Below, one piece after another: positions 32,836-45,188 of a DNA stretch of 64,000 bases. Origin of the DNA: Aplectana chamaeleonis (lineage: Eukaryota; Nematoda; Chromadorea; Rhabditida; Cosmocercidae); the NCBI GenBank assembly GCA_029168955.1, contig JAPDOI010000364.1, positions 62,001-126,000 of the forward strand, read 5' to 3'. The notes below the pieces were generated by a model, which made no database searches, had not been told where the DNA came from, and saw only the letters and a program-made list of their open reading frames with translations. The position numbers were made by a program, and so were the translations under genes. Position 1 is the first letter of the stretch, and every line of letters starts with the position of its first letter.

Positions 32836-34795
32836 CTCGTTTTTCGACTTTTCGCTTTTCTCGTTTCCCGCCTTTGTTGTCGAAAAAAATCAATAACGAA
32901 AAAATAAAAAATGTGAAAATTTTCTCGGGTTCCTTTCCGTCTAGACTTTAATATTCTGATGTGGATCGTGGTCAGTCCTATGTTGCTTCAAACTTCTTTA
33001 GCAACGTTGCTCCCCTTAAATTTTGTCCAGTTCGAACGCCAAGCGCGATCGTCGATTCTGATGTGCAGCCCTCATAGATTGTTTAAACCAAATAAGATCT
33101 TAAGTTTGAATAGTTCGACCCACCGAAAATGACTGAACTGAAGCTCTCTCGTAGATATCAAGATTCACTGCTGCTGTCGCGTTGCGGCTATTACTGACCG
33201 ATAGCACTGATTGACACAGATATCGGTCAGCAGATACCTCGCCGCGACCGCACGCACTGAAAGATAACGTGACAGCGCAAGAAATTCACGTAAAAAAAAC
33301 ATCTCCCAGATCATCTGTTATGTTCGTGTCTATAAAAACAATGCTCCAATGCTCCATTAACGTAAAAAAACATCTCATAGATCATCTGTCATAGATTGCT
33401 AATTTGAGATCAATTTTCATTTTCTGTGGAACTGATTCATTTATCAAGGCGGGTCGATTTCCAAACCCACAGTTTTTACTAAAAACACATGAAATCGCGG
33501 GCAAGAATATTCGGACCGTAGTTTAGCAGAACAAGTTCAGGAATCGCATCTATGAATGCGGTGGCGGAGATCAGGGAGCGTAACGCCGCATGAACGCGTC
33601 ACGCTTTCAATTCAAATTGTGGCGCGTGCGCGCGACGTTGCGCATCCCTACCCCAGCCGCCACATTCATGCATGCCGTTTCAGAATAAGATATCCAGAAT
33701 GTGTTCAGCGATTCAATTTTGTCAGGATTCCCTACTGCGACTTCGCTAAACTAAAAAAACCGCTCTAAGGGAGCGCAGTTCTGCAATCATTTAAAGCACT
33801 TCAGTAACGTTGTCAATGTCCAACCAGACGTGCTTATTATAGTTGTGCCCTGGACGAAAAGACCGAACATTGAATAGATTCGAATGACCCCCTTTTTTAA
33901 CGTCCGATTTTCGGATAGATTCGAATACCCCCTTTTTGAGGTCCGAATTTCCAACACATTCGAATAAGTTCGATTCGAGTATATTTGATTATTTTTTCGA
34001 ATAATTTTGAATCGACAAACTGAAAACAACCCAATTGAACAGTCAATGTATCCTCTATTTCGAAGCGAATCTTACTGCCATTTATCGTGAGCGTGTGCGC
34101 GCGTGTGTTACGTCCGCTTTGCCTCACACTTTCCCGCCATGCAGTCCCAAAACTTGAATGTGGTGGGCCCACTCCACCCACTTTCCTCTGGCTACCGAGG
34201 AAGTGGTTGGGGCGAGCACACCATGTTCAAAGTTTCGGGGCCGCATATTGATATTGATTGCTCGTTTTGAGCCGGTTTTTAACACTGTTGTTGCAATGGG
34301 CCACGGACCTTACGATTTTTTGGTGATAAGTTTAAGGTGGTTTCAAGCGTTGTCTTCAAAGAATTTTCATTTTTCACCTCAACACAATATCTTGACAAAT
34401 TCAGCTCTGCAAGGTAGTCAACCCTTCGTTTCAGGTAATGATATCAACATAGAATTTATTATTGAATACTGCCTTTAATAACCGCTGTAAACATTTTTTA
34501 ATTAATAAGAGCCGGACAAAGTATTTTCAGAAGTAGACAACTTCCTGTCCCAGTAATCACCGCCAGCCCACCTTCCGAGGAATAGCGGACCGATTTACAC
34601 GAGTTCTCAACTGGTTCATATGTCTAAAAGAGGCTGCGTTTTCGCTACAACTTTGTATCATTTGGATAATGTAATCTTGGAACTTGCAGGAATCGGTATG
34701 CTTCTGCAAGGATTTTTTTTGCAATTTTGCATTTCTAAGGGGTTGAGAATCTTATGATAAAAAAACTACTGAAGGTTCTTGAACAACTTAGAACT
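32836..34795. other. Unassigned DNA with a TTCGAA-rich block
   Basis: At 33870-34010 the words GAATAGATTCGAATGACCCC and GATAGATTCGAATACCCCCT recur; related words are at 35575-35615. A lone right end of the TTAA MITE family (ACTGCCTTTAA) is at 34466-34476 with no partner found. Two copies of ACATCTC(A/C)(C/T)AGATCATCTGT lie at 33299 and 33370. No gene is recognised. Confidence 0.4.
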
Positions 34796-34798
34796 TGA

Positions 34799-35244
34799 AG
34801 GCAGCGTTCACGATGATCAATCTCGTTGACTTTCCACGGTGAAATGATAGGTGAGAAGAATCCTAGGCTCCCAGTGCCGAAAGAACGGTAGAAAACGAGC
34901 CAGGAGCGGCAAAATAACGGCTGCAAACGAAGCGTTTTGGTGCACCAGACCCGCCTGGTGCCCAGATCCGCCCCTCTAAATGAACAAAGGAGACCCAGAT
35001 TACAGGAATGATCAAGTCAAGGATGTGCTGATAAGTGAGCTGATCGCTTCATTGCCCTGATATGTATCATCCTTCTTGCGGTCAAATCCTGCATGCTCAA
35101 AAATCAACGTAAACAAGAGAGGGCCTCTTTTTGCTCAAAAACGTGTCTTTCGTGTCCTTTTTGAACATGCCTTGCTATATAGGGCACCAGACCTTCCGTA
35201 ACCCGTGGAGATATCGGAGGTGAAATTTATCGTGAACACTGCCT
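34799..35244. mobile_element. TTAA-family MITE with decayed flanks
   Basis: The ends are AGGCAGCGTTCACGATGAT and, read inward, AGGCAGTGTTCACGATAAAT. The flanking tetramers are TTGA and TTCA, each one change from TTAA. It is an older copy of the family. Confidence 0.78.
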
Positions 35245-36149
35245 TTCAGCGTGCTCCTCTGATTCCCTAGTCAAAATATTGTTTGTTACAGATTCATTGG
35301 GTACAGTTATACATTAAATGAGGTGGAACTAGTCAAAACAATCCGTTGTTGCAGCGCTAACGAACACAGAAACAGCTGTGAGGACGCACATCGAATCACG
35401 TTGTTTTGCCACATTTTGCACGCGACGAGGCACCAAGTGATTTGGAATTCCTTTGACGTGGCCATGCCTGCCAATGGAATACACGGCCACCACCCGTACA
35501 CCTTAAATAGCGACGACTCTTAAGATTACTTTGAAACTATTCGAAATTTTAACTACTCGAATGTTTATTCGAATAGTACGCTTCGAATATCGAATAGATT
35601 CGAATGACCCTGTTTTTTTTTCGAAGTCGGATTTTCGAATAGTATTCGAGTGATGTGATTTTAGAAATTCCGATTATGAATACGTTTTCAAGTGGCAATT
35701 ATTCAATTATATCGATTCGAATCTATTCGAGTGGCACAACTACAGTATTTATGTCATAGCGAAAATAAGACATTTCACAGGACACAATTTTTCAATTTTT
35801 TTTCGAAAGTTTTCGGTTTTGAAACCGAAAAAATTTCGGTATTCGTTTTTTTTTTTCGTTTGCAAGGTTGTTCGCACATGTTTGCTCGCGCAGCTGCAAA
35901 GGGGGTTTTAAAGAGCGGCCGGAAGTCAGTGGGCCAGGCAAACTTGACTGCAAGGGTTGGTTCTGGCGACCCGGTCTCCTTATTTCTTTGTAAGGCATCG
36001 CAATGATCATGAAATTTGATATCCTCTATGAACATAATGGGTTGAAGTGAAGTCTCACTTGGGTGCGTCGAACGCCGTGCTGTCATTACTTTGATAACAA
36101 ACTCTGATGTTACCTTTTTTTTTGTTAGCCCCATAGTGCATATTAGAGT
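35245..36149. other. Unassigned DNA, TTCGAA-rich in part
   Basis: 35520-35730 carries ATTCGAATAG and GAATAGATTCGAATGACCC words related to 33870-34010. 35780-35870 has TTTTCGGTTTTGAAACCGAAAA (a palindromic stretch) next to T runs. No coding frame is convincing. Confidence 0.4.
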
Positions 36150-36229
36150 GAGGATCGAATATTCGAGTTCGAATAAATATTCGAATTTTTCGAACGAATT
36201 TTTATTCGAACATTCGAATATTCGAAAAG

Positions 36230-36590
36230 TGTGAATATTCGAACATTATTCGAATTCGACTATTCGCAAAAGGTGAAAATTCTAACATTTTTCAAATTCG
36301 ACTATTCGCAAAAGGTGAATATTCGATTATTATTCGGATTCGACTATTCGGGAGAGGTGAATATTCGAATATTATTCGAATTGGACTCTTCGGAAAAGGT
36401 GAATATTCGATTTTTATTCGGATTCGACTATTCGGGAGAGGTGAATATTCGAATTTTATTCGAATTCGACTATTCGGAAGAGGTGAATATTCGAATATTA
36501 TTCGAATTTGACTATTCGCAAAAGGTGAATATTCGAACATTATTGAAATTCGATTATTCGCTGAGTTGAATATTGGAACGTTATCCAAAT
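36230..36590. repeat. 42-bp tandem array (copy B)
   Basis: Eight to nine units of GGTGAATATTCGAATATTAT followed by TCGAATTCGACTATTCG(CA)AAA. One frame reads VNIRILFEFDYSEK per unit. It is the inverted counterpart of 6430-6620, with more copies. Confidence 0.93.
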
Positions 36591-37814
36591 TCGAATACCC
36601 GAGCTGATTTAACAAAAAATATGAAAATCAGCTCTAATGTATGAAGGAATCGACATACCTTTCAAGACCGATGTCATTTTCTTCACTACTCCATTATTCC
36701 ATTTTTTCCGAACGCAAGAGCTAAATTTTTCCCCACACCGTCTGATGGGGCTACTAGGGCGGTTCTAACAGGGGGAGCTACATGGCAATCTCACTTGGCC
36801 ACTCCCACTTTTTCATGCCGCTGCGCAATGATAACACCAACGATAGCTTCGTTGGCTGGAGCCGTGTACTCCACCAACCTTAACCTCTGGGCAGGTGAAG
36901 GGGGAACCTCCATCATTGAGAAAACCGGTGACAACCGGTGAAACGCCCCGAAAAAGAATGAAAGTGACCCAAAACTCATGCAAGTCATTTTCGAGATTGG
37001 GTGGGTGTCACTGCCGGTTTTTTGTTCATAACTTTTCTTCCAGTTTGGAAAAATATTCTCTCGATCTTTTAGCCTAATTCATTTTACTATGCACCGGTTT
37101 TTCGCCTATAACTCTTTAACCTGGTGAGGGTTGTTTTTAAAATCTACGTAAAATTCTGCGTCGAACGCAACTTCTTCACCTTTCGCGCCGGGGTGGAGTA
37201 TGCAAATATGAGTACAGTAATAAGTATATCTGATAATTTCGCGCTTTTTAGAAGAGATGTTAGTCGTTACCTACATCGTAGAGAAACAGATTCCCTTTCA
37301 GTTGTTTAACTTGTCCCGGAAGAAGCTGCAAATTTGTTGTTTTTTTGTTACATGTTGTGTTGTTGCCACATGCGCTTGCGCGTGTAATAAAAGTAAAAGT
37401 AAAAGATTTTTATATCGGGTTCCTAATTTTGCTTGCTCCATAAGCCAGCCAGGTCGGTGGAGCTGAGCCCCGTTGTTGGCTCCAGCAGAACTCTGCGCCT
37501 CTCATTTAAACCATAGAGGCGAAAGCACCCTATGGAGATAACTATGGAGCTCGGCTCCACCGATCTGGCTGGCTTATGGGGCAAGCAAGGTTAGTTAGGC
37601 TCCCCGAATGAGCTCCTTAGGCTGTGTTAGAGCGGAAAAGTTGATTCTGTAGCATTCTTTGTTTTGTAGCCCGTACAGGTTTAGAGATGAGTCGTGCCTT
37701 ATTAATTTCAATTGTAGAAGGACATGAAGCTTTATAAGAAGAATTAAACTTGTTATTGCCGCTCACTTCGTAGTTGTGCGATATTGCTATGGATGCTTAA
37801 ATTATTCGTCATTC

Positions 37815-38505
37815 GAATATCCGAATTTCGAATATTCGTTCGTTCGAAATAAAAAATGAACGAATTTATTCGAAATTCGTTCGTTCGAAATAAAAAATGA
37901 ACGAATTTATTCGAAACTCGTTCGTTCGAAATAAAGAAATGAACGAATTTATTCGAAATTCGTTTGTTTGAAATAAAAAATGAACGAATTTATTCGAAAT
38001 TCGTTCGCTCGAAATAAAAAATGAACGAATTTATTCGAAATTCGTTCGTTCGAAATAAAAAATGAACGAATTTATTCGAAATTCGTTCGCTCGAAATAAA
38101 AAATGAACGAATTTATTCGAAATTCGTTCGTTCGAAGAAAAAAATGAACGAATTTATACGAAATTCGTTCGTTCGAAATAAAAAATGAACGAATTTATTC
38201 GAAACTCGTTCGTTCGAAATAAAGAAATGAACGAATTTATTCGAAATTCGTTTGTTTGAAATAAAAAATGAACGAATTTATTCGAAATTCGTTCGCTCGA
38301 AATAAAAAATGAACGAATTTATTCGAAATTCGTTCGTTCGAAATAAAAAATGAACGAATTCATTCGAAACTCGTTCGTTCGAAATAAAAAATGAACGAAT
38401 TTATTCGAAATTCGTTCGTTTGGAATAAAAAATGATCGAATTAATTCGAAATTCGTTCTTTCGAAATAAATAATGAACGAATTTATTCGAAATTCGTTCG
38501 TTCGG
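37815..38505. repeat. 41-bp tandem array, about 17 copies (copy B)
   Basis: Units of TTCGTTCGTTCGAAATAAAA and AATGAACGAATTTATTCGAAA. A pair of variant units with AAAGAAATG and TTTGTTTGAAA occurs twice (37920-37990 and 38200-38270), pointing to duplication of a block of about seven units. Copy A has only about four units. Confidence 0.95.
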
Positions 38506-38531
38506 TCTCTTTTCAAAAAGTCCTCACTGTA

Positions 38532-39020
38532 ATGCATATGCACCATAAATCGAGTTAAGGTTATCCTGCTTATGAAGATACTCTAGGTAAATACAATTAT
38601 TTGGAACTATGCACTATGGACTACAAAAGTGAAGCCAAGATCATGGAGCAGAGTAGAGGTGCTTAGTTGCTTGACACACTATGTAGCATTCGAGACAAGG
38701 ACACCTGAGAGAAGTGCCGCCTAATTAACTGTTGTCCTCGTTTTCTTGTAGACGCTTTTCTGATTCTGATTCATACATTCGTTTTACCTGTTATTGACCT
38801 CAAGGGGTACTTTGCTTAAAAGGGTTTCCCTCACGTTTATGGCTGGATTCCTAGAAACAGCTGGAGGGCTTTCACATTTTCAATGTTGATCCGGTGCGAT
38901 ACTGGCTGATATTGCCACAAAAAAAAACAGATTCACCCACCATTTGAGCTTGCATCATCGAAATCCTCGAAATGTACGCCGTTAATTTTGTTAACTCTGT
39001 TTTACGCTTTAGTATATCTG
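38532..39020. other. Unassigned DNA
   Basis: No gene or repeat recognised; only short ORFs. Confidence 0.5.
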
Positions 39021-39216
39021 TCACGTAAGCCAAATTATTTTTTGTACGCACAGGCTAACTCCTGATCTCTCATAAATGTAGAAAAAGTGGCCTACTGCGG
39101 CCTGTTTGAGAATGGAGGATTTGCCCTCCCGTTCGGTAATGTTACAACATTTGATTTTCAGTTGTTTTCTCAAGTTCCGGTCTCCATTCTGTTTTTCGAC
39201 GAAGAGCGATTTTATG
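39021..39216 (-). CDS. Possible coding exon, strand uncertain
   Basis: The minus frame reads a protein-like stretch including LFVEKQNGDRNLRKQLKIK, EREGKSSILKQAAVG and HFFYIYERSGVSL, ending at a stop at 39021. The plus strand is also open, with an acceptor gatttTCAG at 39158 followed by LFSQVPVSILFFDEERFY and a GTACAG at the edge of the MITE at 39217. Only one of the two can be real coding. No family is recognised for either. The MITE seems to have landed exactly at or next to the end of this block. Confidence 0.2.
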
Positions 39217-39423
39217 TACAGTACAGTCCACCAAATTCTGCACATCTACTTGTTAGTGAGAAGCGGTCGGCAGCAGATCAATATGCATGCATTATTCGGC
39301 GACACGCTCGCCACCTGTTGAGCTGGAGTGGTTGTGCTGCAATGAATTCCATGCACACTGATCTCCGACAAACCGCTTCTCATTAATAAGCAGATGTTCG
39401 AATTTGGGTGGGCTATACTGTCA
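39217..39423. mobile_element. 206-bp MITE (TACAGTACAG family)
   Basis: The left end is TACAGTACAGTCCACCAAA, and the right end reads inward TGACAGTATAGCCCACCCAA. Both are followed by TCTGCACAT(C)TACTT-like sequence and GAGAAGCGGT. It is the same family as 15447-15890, without that element's central hairpin. Confidence 0.8.
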
Positions 39424-41979
39424 GGGTACTGCAAGTGGTGCGGGGAAGGCCTTATTTCCTCAGACCCTCCCCAGGAGCACGATGATATCGAAATTTTGGC
39501 GATTTTCTCAGACCCTACAGGAGCGTGACTTTATCAGTTTTTTTTTAATTGAAAGAAGAGGAACATTTTGCGCAAACTGGAATTGAAGGGTATAATCGAA
39601 TTCTACATCCTAAAAGACTTGTCCTTAACAGTGTGTACCTCCATTCAGAATGGTCCACTTGGTATCTCGGCGGACCTTAGACGTGGTTTCCTGCTGATAA
39701 AGCTAAGAAATGGCAGTGAAAGAAAAAAGATCTCATAATGCGCTCGAAAAAAATTGTTTTTGCAACGATTTTCTCGTACTGAGCCCCTGTTTTTTCACTA
39801 AAGTTTGAACATTGTGATATGTATAGTGGAGCTGGTGACGGACCACGTCTTCCGTAGTCTATGTTAGGTGAATACATTGATCATGAGAAAGTTTGGAAAT
39901 TCGTCCTTGTGGCAGAGAAACCGATTTTTGAAAAGCGTGTCCCACAGGTGGGACACGTGGTCGTGAACGGATTAAGGTGTCTCCAAAAGCTTATTGTCAC
40001 AGAATGTTGTGCTTTTTTTTACTTCGCCTTGTGCAGGGCTCAAGGATTTTACAATGATCGTCTGTTTCGATACTCGGAAGAGCACAGTTGGTTACGGTAA
40101 CTAACGTGTCTAACTGTACTTGATTGAGAAATGAACCTGAGTACGCGTTAGACACTCTAAAGGACCCTTCGGTCGAAATTCGGATTAGCCAAAAAACGCC
40201 ATTGCTCAGTTTTACGCGCTCGGTGGATCCATTTTCCTAAAATTGTCATCCTATGGCCTCTTTTAACTTGTTCGTTAAGCTGTCATCCAGCTTAAGAATG
40301 AGCTTCACTTACTGAAATTACCGAATAAGGAAGAGAGGGGGAAATGGGTGATGCGCGATGTGGGAACGAGGATGTCAGCTGGCGGGAGATGTTCTGTTAT
40401 GTGTGTGCGGTGTGTGTGAGCGCATCCCGACCGAGGTTTCTGTGTCATCGCTCGTCCCGAGAATCGGACTGCGCATGATATATGCTACTACGGTTCGGGC
40501 ACTACTTATCGGTCGCCGTGGTTGCTGTCGTCATCACAGGACCAGTGTCCGTTCTCTGAGCGCTTTCACACCTCATTTCAACCCCTCACCCCTGCCTGTT
40601 CTCAGCCGGATTTCATCCCTTGCATTCTTCGATGAGCTTTTCATCTGCCTCCTCCGCTGCGCTGCTTGTCCCTGCTTATAAATACATTCTGTCTCAGTCT
40701 TGAAGGTAATGTTTCCGTGTAATGGTGCGTCGATTTTCGCGAACCTTACCGAATAGACTTGTGATTTAGGCAGGCTAGTGAGGTCTCTGAGGTGCTTAGA
40801 GGCTCGGAGTTAACTCCGCCTATCTCCGCCTATCATTGATTTCAGTCGCAGTCCTCTCTTCCTACTCTGCCAATTCGAGACTTGATGCTTCGGGGAAAGC
40901 GGCCTTTATCACCCTCTGTTATCATTAGGCATGAAATTCACCTTTAGCGCCGTCTTCAAAGCATATTCGCGCAAAGGGTGAATTTGCTGAGCGGCTGGAT
41001 ATCAATCAGCGCAAAGAGTGAATTTGCCACGAGTTATAGTGAACTATCATTATCAATCTTGACCGAGGAGTGCGGTCTGTTTTTGCATGTGATAAACGAT
41101 TTCAGCACAACCGCGCTGGATACGCTGCAGGCAAAAATGAAGTTTGCTGCTTGCTATCGCGATTAAATTGAAGAGCTCACGGAGAGGGCTCCTGAAATAT
41201 CTACCCCGTTAGGGGGTTAATTTTGTTTCCACTTCGAGGCTGGCCACCTTGCGTGGGTCGTGGCGGGTCCGGCCCGCTAAAACTTGCAACGCTTTCTCCC
41301 CATTTTCGCAGTAAACTCACATTGTTTCGCGTAACCTTCACCTTATTTTACCCTATCCTAGCGGCAAATTCACCCATTCAGTGAATTTAGCGCTCCAAAT
41401 TAGGACTTCATGCCGACTTGTACATGAGCATCAAGTCTTTTTTGCCGAAGCATCGAGTCTCGAATTGGCAGAGTACATTTCAGGCATAAATTTTTACGTC
41501 ATCAACGGTTTGTTAGCGACCCGCAGTGCCCGCTTCAAGTGCCTGAGGGCTGTGGTATACTCCTTTCGCTGTCATTGGCGGCTGATCCGCAAACGTATAA
41601 AATTCCAGGTTTCCTAAATGCAGGCCTGCTAGAAGTTTGGGGGGGGGAGCAGCACTGCGAGATGAGCATAGCATCGGCCTACCAATATTCTGAGGCATCG
41701 ACGTAGCTTGCTCGATCAATATTGATTTATCCGCTTCGTGGTGCGTCTACCATACATCGCTGCGCGAGTACGTTAGTCGTTAGTCGAGTTTGAATTGATG
41801 GCGCGACGGGTAGAAGTTTTTCTCCCGTAAAGTTTCATTGCGGCCACATGACTTAGACTTAGTGCATACTTCCTGCGACGACCGACGCGATTTAATGGTT
41901 GTCATCTATAGCGACCAAAAATCAGTATTGCTGATATGCACTGTCGCGGTCACGCGTCGCGGGAATTATGCACTAGGCC
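39424..41979. other. Unassigned DNA with a promoter-like patch
   Basis: No gene recognised. 40360-40700 is less AT-rich and non-repetitive, and ends in CTTATAAATACATTC (TATA-like, 40677-40684). About 25 bp later comes CTCAGTCTTG and then GGTAATG. This could be a core promoter with a short first exon, but there is no coding evidence. A direct repeat GCGCAAAG(A/G)GTGAATTTGC is at 40970 and 41010. Confidence 0.35.
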
Positions 41980-41982
41980 TTA

Positions 41983-43470
41983 GGTCTCTTTCAGAGTTCG
42001 ATCGCTCTGCGACGCGATCGTGGGCACGGCGACGCGACCGTCGCGTCGCCGTGGCAATCGCCGATTTTGGAAGTCTGAATGCCCAATCGCGAAAGTTGGC
42101 GACCACGCACTTTCACGTACACATTCTAATCGACGCCTGTTTCATGTTCGCGGTGTTGCGCAATTGGCTAGTCATTTATGATAAAAAGGTGCACTGTGCT
42201 TTGCTATTTAACTTTAACTTTATAACACGCCCTTGCAGACGTGTAGAAACATAGAAAGGGCAGAAAAACAACGAAAACATCGAGGAACTTGAAAAGTGAC
42301 AAGTTTCGAAAGGAAAAAGCGTAAAACGATTGATAGATCCTTTCCTGACAATGAAGGAATTTTTGACAAGTGTATTGAATTCAGCGAAGTTGATTGGTAT
42401 CTGAACACTATGACTCATCTTCAAGTATTCCATGCCGGCCGGCTCTGAAGATGGAGAAGCTGCGCCCCAAAGAGGTGCGCGGCTGACGGAATTTAAGCTT
42501 GAACCTTTCTCCCCTAGTATTTGATTCAACCAGTTTGAAAAATGAATGAGCTTTGAGACCCAGTCTTACAGTTATAATATTATATACCAAAATTAAATCA
42601 TTTCTTTTGCGTCTGTAATGTAAAGTATCCAAATTAAGCATACGATTCCTCACTATGCCATGGGGATTACTCCTATACGTGAAGCCAAGAGACCTCATGA
42701 AGACCTTCCTTGTGAAGTTGTTCTGCACTCTTTCTAGTTTGGCAACGCAGGTTTTTTAATGAGGAAAATAGATACAGGTACCATATTCAAGAACAGATCG
42801 AACGTAAATTTCATAGGCTGTAACCAAAAGCAATGGACCTTTAGTGTTCAGCGATTTGAACAGAAGGACAAGTTTCTGTTCAGCTTTCGCAACAATACTA
42901 TCCAAATGCTTATCAAAATTCAATTTCGAATCGACAAGAAACTCTAAATCTTTAACTAGGTTAACATGCTGGAGTATTGAACCATCGATATTGTACCCGC
43001 CTTCCGGATTAGTAGTTCTACCCAGGTGTAGTACTTGACTTTTTTGAGTGGAAAGAAGGAGAAGCTTTCGTTTAGACCATTGAACTACATTGCCAATTGT
43101 GATTTGGATCCTAGTTTTATTGTCACCCTCAAGTGTATCGTAGATTTTTTTAATGATAATAATCATTCTATGATAATAATTGTTTTGTATTATGATTGTT
43201 TTGCCTACTTATACTGATTTTGCCTGAATCAACGTGAAAAAAAGAGGAATTTGAACGAGGACATATGAAGCGGTCGCCGCGATCGGTCGCGTCGCCGTGC
43301 ACTGCATGGCGACGCGATCTGGCCATCTCAGTCGCCCAATCGCGCGATTTGGCGACTTTTCCCGCGATCTTGTCTGAAAGGCCGGCGACCAGATCGCGCG
43401 ACGCGACCAGATCGATACACAGTGTTTTCATTCGGTCGCGTCGCAGAGCGATCGAACTCTGAAAGAGGCC
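41983..43470. mobile_element. PIF/Harbinger-like element carrying a LINE insertion
   Basis: The ends are GGTCTCTTTCAGAGTTCGAT and, read inward, GGCCTCTTTCAGAGTTCGAT, continuing as inverted repeats through CGCTCTGCGACGCGA. They are flanked by TTA on both sides (41980-41982, 43471-43473), the 3-bp duplication typical of PIF/Harbinger. The native interior is rich in GCGACGCGA palindromes. The middle (about 42300-43170) is a CR1-like LINE fragment. Relatives are at 44352-45188 and 54261-54356. No Harbinger transposase is seen. Confidence 0.82.
42408..43166 (-). pseudogene. CR1-like LINE fragment nested in the Harbinger-like element
   Basis: The minus frame gives QWSKRKLLLLSTQKSQVLHL, then a VKDLEFLVDSKLNFDKHLD block and SVLEYGTCIYFPH, the motifs after the RT palm. 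A TAA (42750-42752) interrupts the frame. The same frame resumes with KLERVQNNFTRKVF and the C-terminal LVESNTRGERFKL region before drifting out of frame. The RT catalytic domain is lost by 5' truncation. It is similar in type to the fragment at 2576-3118. Confidence 0.85.
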
Positions 43471-43473
43471 TTA

Positions 43474-44349
43474 GGGGGGAAGCATACTTGGAGCGATGCT
43501 ATCGCACTCAGAAGGGCGATCTAGCACTGGTCGCCGCGCGCGATAAAGGAATAGGGGAGTTAGCTGTCGCACGCGGCGTTTGCGTGGCAGCTTCCACGCA
43601 CGCTCACATCGCGTTTGAACCATAGTTTTTCGCGCAATTGCCTGCTCCTTAGCGCGCGTTCGCGATTCCATCACAACGCAGAATTCACGTAGCTTACGTA
43701 AATTCTGGCGAAAAAATAGGCTAGGTGTCTCTGAAACTCTGGGCGTCTCCGGTTTCCGTGTGAGGCATCTAGCTACGCATTGGCAGAGTAGGCAAAACTA
43801 CGTTTTTTGCTGTCTTACTCGTCAGCAATGTTGACGCGGCATGATCTCGCCCCGCACAAGTATGGCCAGAAACACATCCCTTTCCAGAGTGAGATTGACA
43901 TGGTGCAACGCAGAATTAAGGGCGTGTACGCTGCTCTCTCTTTCCTTCCTCCCTTCCCTCTTTCTCTCTCTGACTCTTGCCGTCTGTATCTTCTAAGTCC
44001 GCAAAATCGCTCTGTAAAGCATGTATCTAGTGTAGCCATTCTTACTCGTAGCAAAGGAAAGTCATTCGGGAGAAATTGGCTATTCCCAATGAAATGCAAC
44101 TGGTAAGGATGGAATTTAGACCGAAATTTCGAATTTCACCTTTATAGCTGCGTTCCGTTTCTCTGAATGAAGTTATAGGAGTTTATCGCTGGGTTACCAT
44201 AGATAATTGTCGTTATGCTCACTGTAGCCTACGTAATCCTTCTTAAAACTGAAAATGGACCCCACAAATGTGTTCAGCGCCCCGAAATAACCGCTCTAGA
44301 CAGACTTTGGGCGAATAAAAATCGATTTCCGGCACCCCCAAAAATCCAT
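43474..44349. other. Unassigned DNA between Harbinger-like elements
   Basis: No recognised gene. ORFs at 43471-43674 and 43807-44106 are short and overlap on both strands. Confidence 0.4.
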
Positions 44350-44351
44350 AA

Positions 44352-45188
44352 GGGCCTTTCAGAGTGGCGTCGCAGAAAAATTCGCTGTCGCGGCGACGTG
44401 GTGAGAGATGGGGGTGCTACGCAGCGCAAACCGTGCCGCGCGACGGGAGCGAGCGTCGCGCTTTCAGAGTGGGAGCGACGGCGCGGGCTGGGAGCGACGT
44501 TCTGCGAAGTTTTGCGACGTTTTGCGAGGCAAATGGTCTCGACCATTTTTGTCGCTGTCGCTATTTGTCGCTGTAGTTTCTTCATATTAGTTAGTGTTCC
44601 TTCGTTACTATCTCGTATTAGTTAGTGTTCCTTCGCTACTATCTCGTATTAGTTAGTGTTCCTTCGTTACTATCTGCCCATTAACTTTCTGTAGAATCAT
44701 CTTTTTGCCTATTTCACTAGATGTTTGCCATCCAGGATAAATTTCGTCGAGGTATTTAATTGTTTATTCAGGATTTATCTCCTCATGTCACTTGATTTGT
44801 CATCCAGAATTTATTTTGTCATGGTATTTGATTGGTCATCCAGGATTTTTTTTGTCATGGCGTTTAATAATTTTTTGTTGTGGACACCATTATTGTTATG
44901 GAAATCTTTTCAGTTGAAGGTGATTCTACTGGTGGTAGTGTCTCCTGGTATAATATTCGAAATCTATAACTCGTTTTTGGTGATCAATTGCAGAATGTCT
45001 GAGATTGCAGAACACGCGATGGCACGCCATTATGTTTATGCGCTCTGATCGAACTTAAAGGGCAGCGAAGAAATAAGAGACGCTGAGAAAGAAATATGGC
45101 GCGGCGGCAATCGATAGGCCACGCCTTTTTTCACTCGCTCTGAGGAGCGATGTCGCGAATTTCGCAGCGACGCCACTCTGAAAGCCCC
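44352..45188. mobile_element. PIF/Harbinger-like MITE, 837 bp
   Basis: The ends are GGGCCTTTCAGAGTGGCGTC and, read inward, GGGGCTTTCAGAGTGGCGTC, extending through GCAGAAAAATTCGC-like sequence. Flanks are TAA and TAT, close to a 3-bp duplication. Inside are three copies of a 31-bp unit AGTTAGTGTTCCTTCGTTAC (44588-44671) and about four copies of a diverged 45-bp unit containing GTCATCCAGGATTTAT (44725-44870). Confidence 0.8.

Larger units (their letters stand above)
36150..38531 (-). mobile_element. Interspersed DNA element, copy B
   Basis: Both ends are intact here: TTAGAGTGAGGATCG at the left and, read inward from the right, TTACAGTGAGGACTTTTT. TGCATA is present directly outside each end (near 36145 and 38533), a probable target duplication. 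From the right end inward the order is the 41-bp array (37815-38505), a unique block (37410-37800), a block with a GGTGTCACTGCCGG word (36955-37150), the 36600-36950 block, and the 42-bp array (36230-36590). It matches copy A at 3715-6620 in reverse and lacks copy A's hAT insertion. No transposase is seen. An inserted or variable 200-bp stretch near 37180-37410 is not shared with copy A. Confidence 0.85.

Noticed and set aside
3715..38531. A single 35-kb giant transposon with 2.4-kb terminal inverted repeats
   Set aside because: Copy B has its own TGCATA flanks on both sides and an intact inner terminus, so it is an independent insertion. No Maverick/Polinton genes lie between the copies.
39938..39960. 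CGTGTCCCACAGGTGGGACACG hairpin as a terminator or regulatory element
   Set aside because: Short perfect palindromes of this size are expected by chance among repeats, and nothing around it gives it a role.
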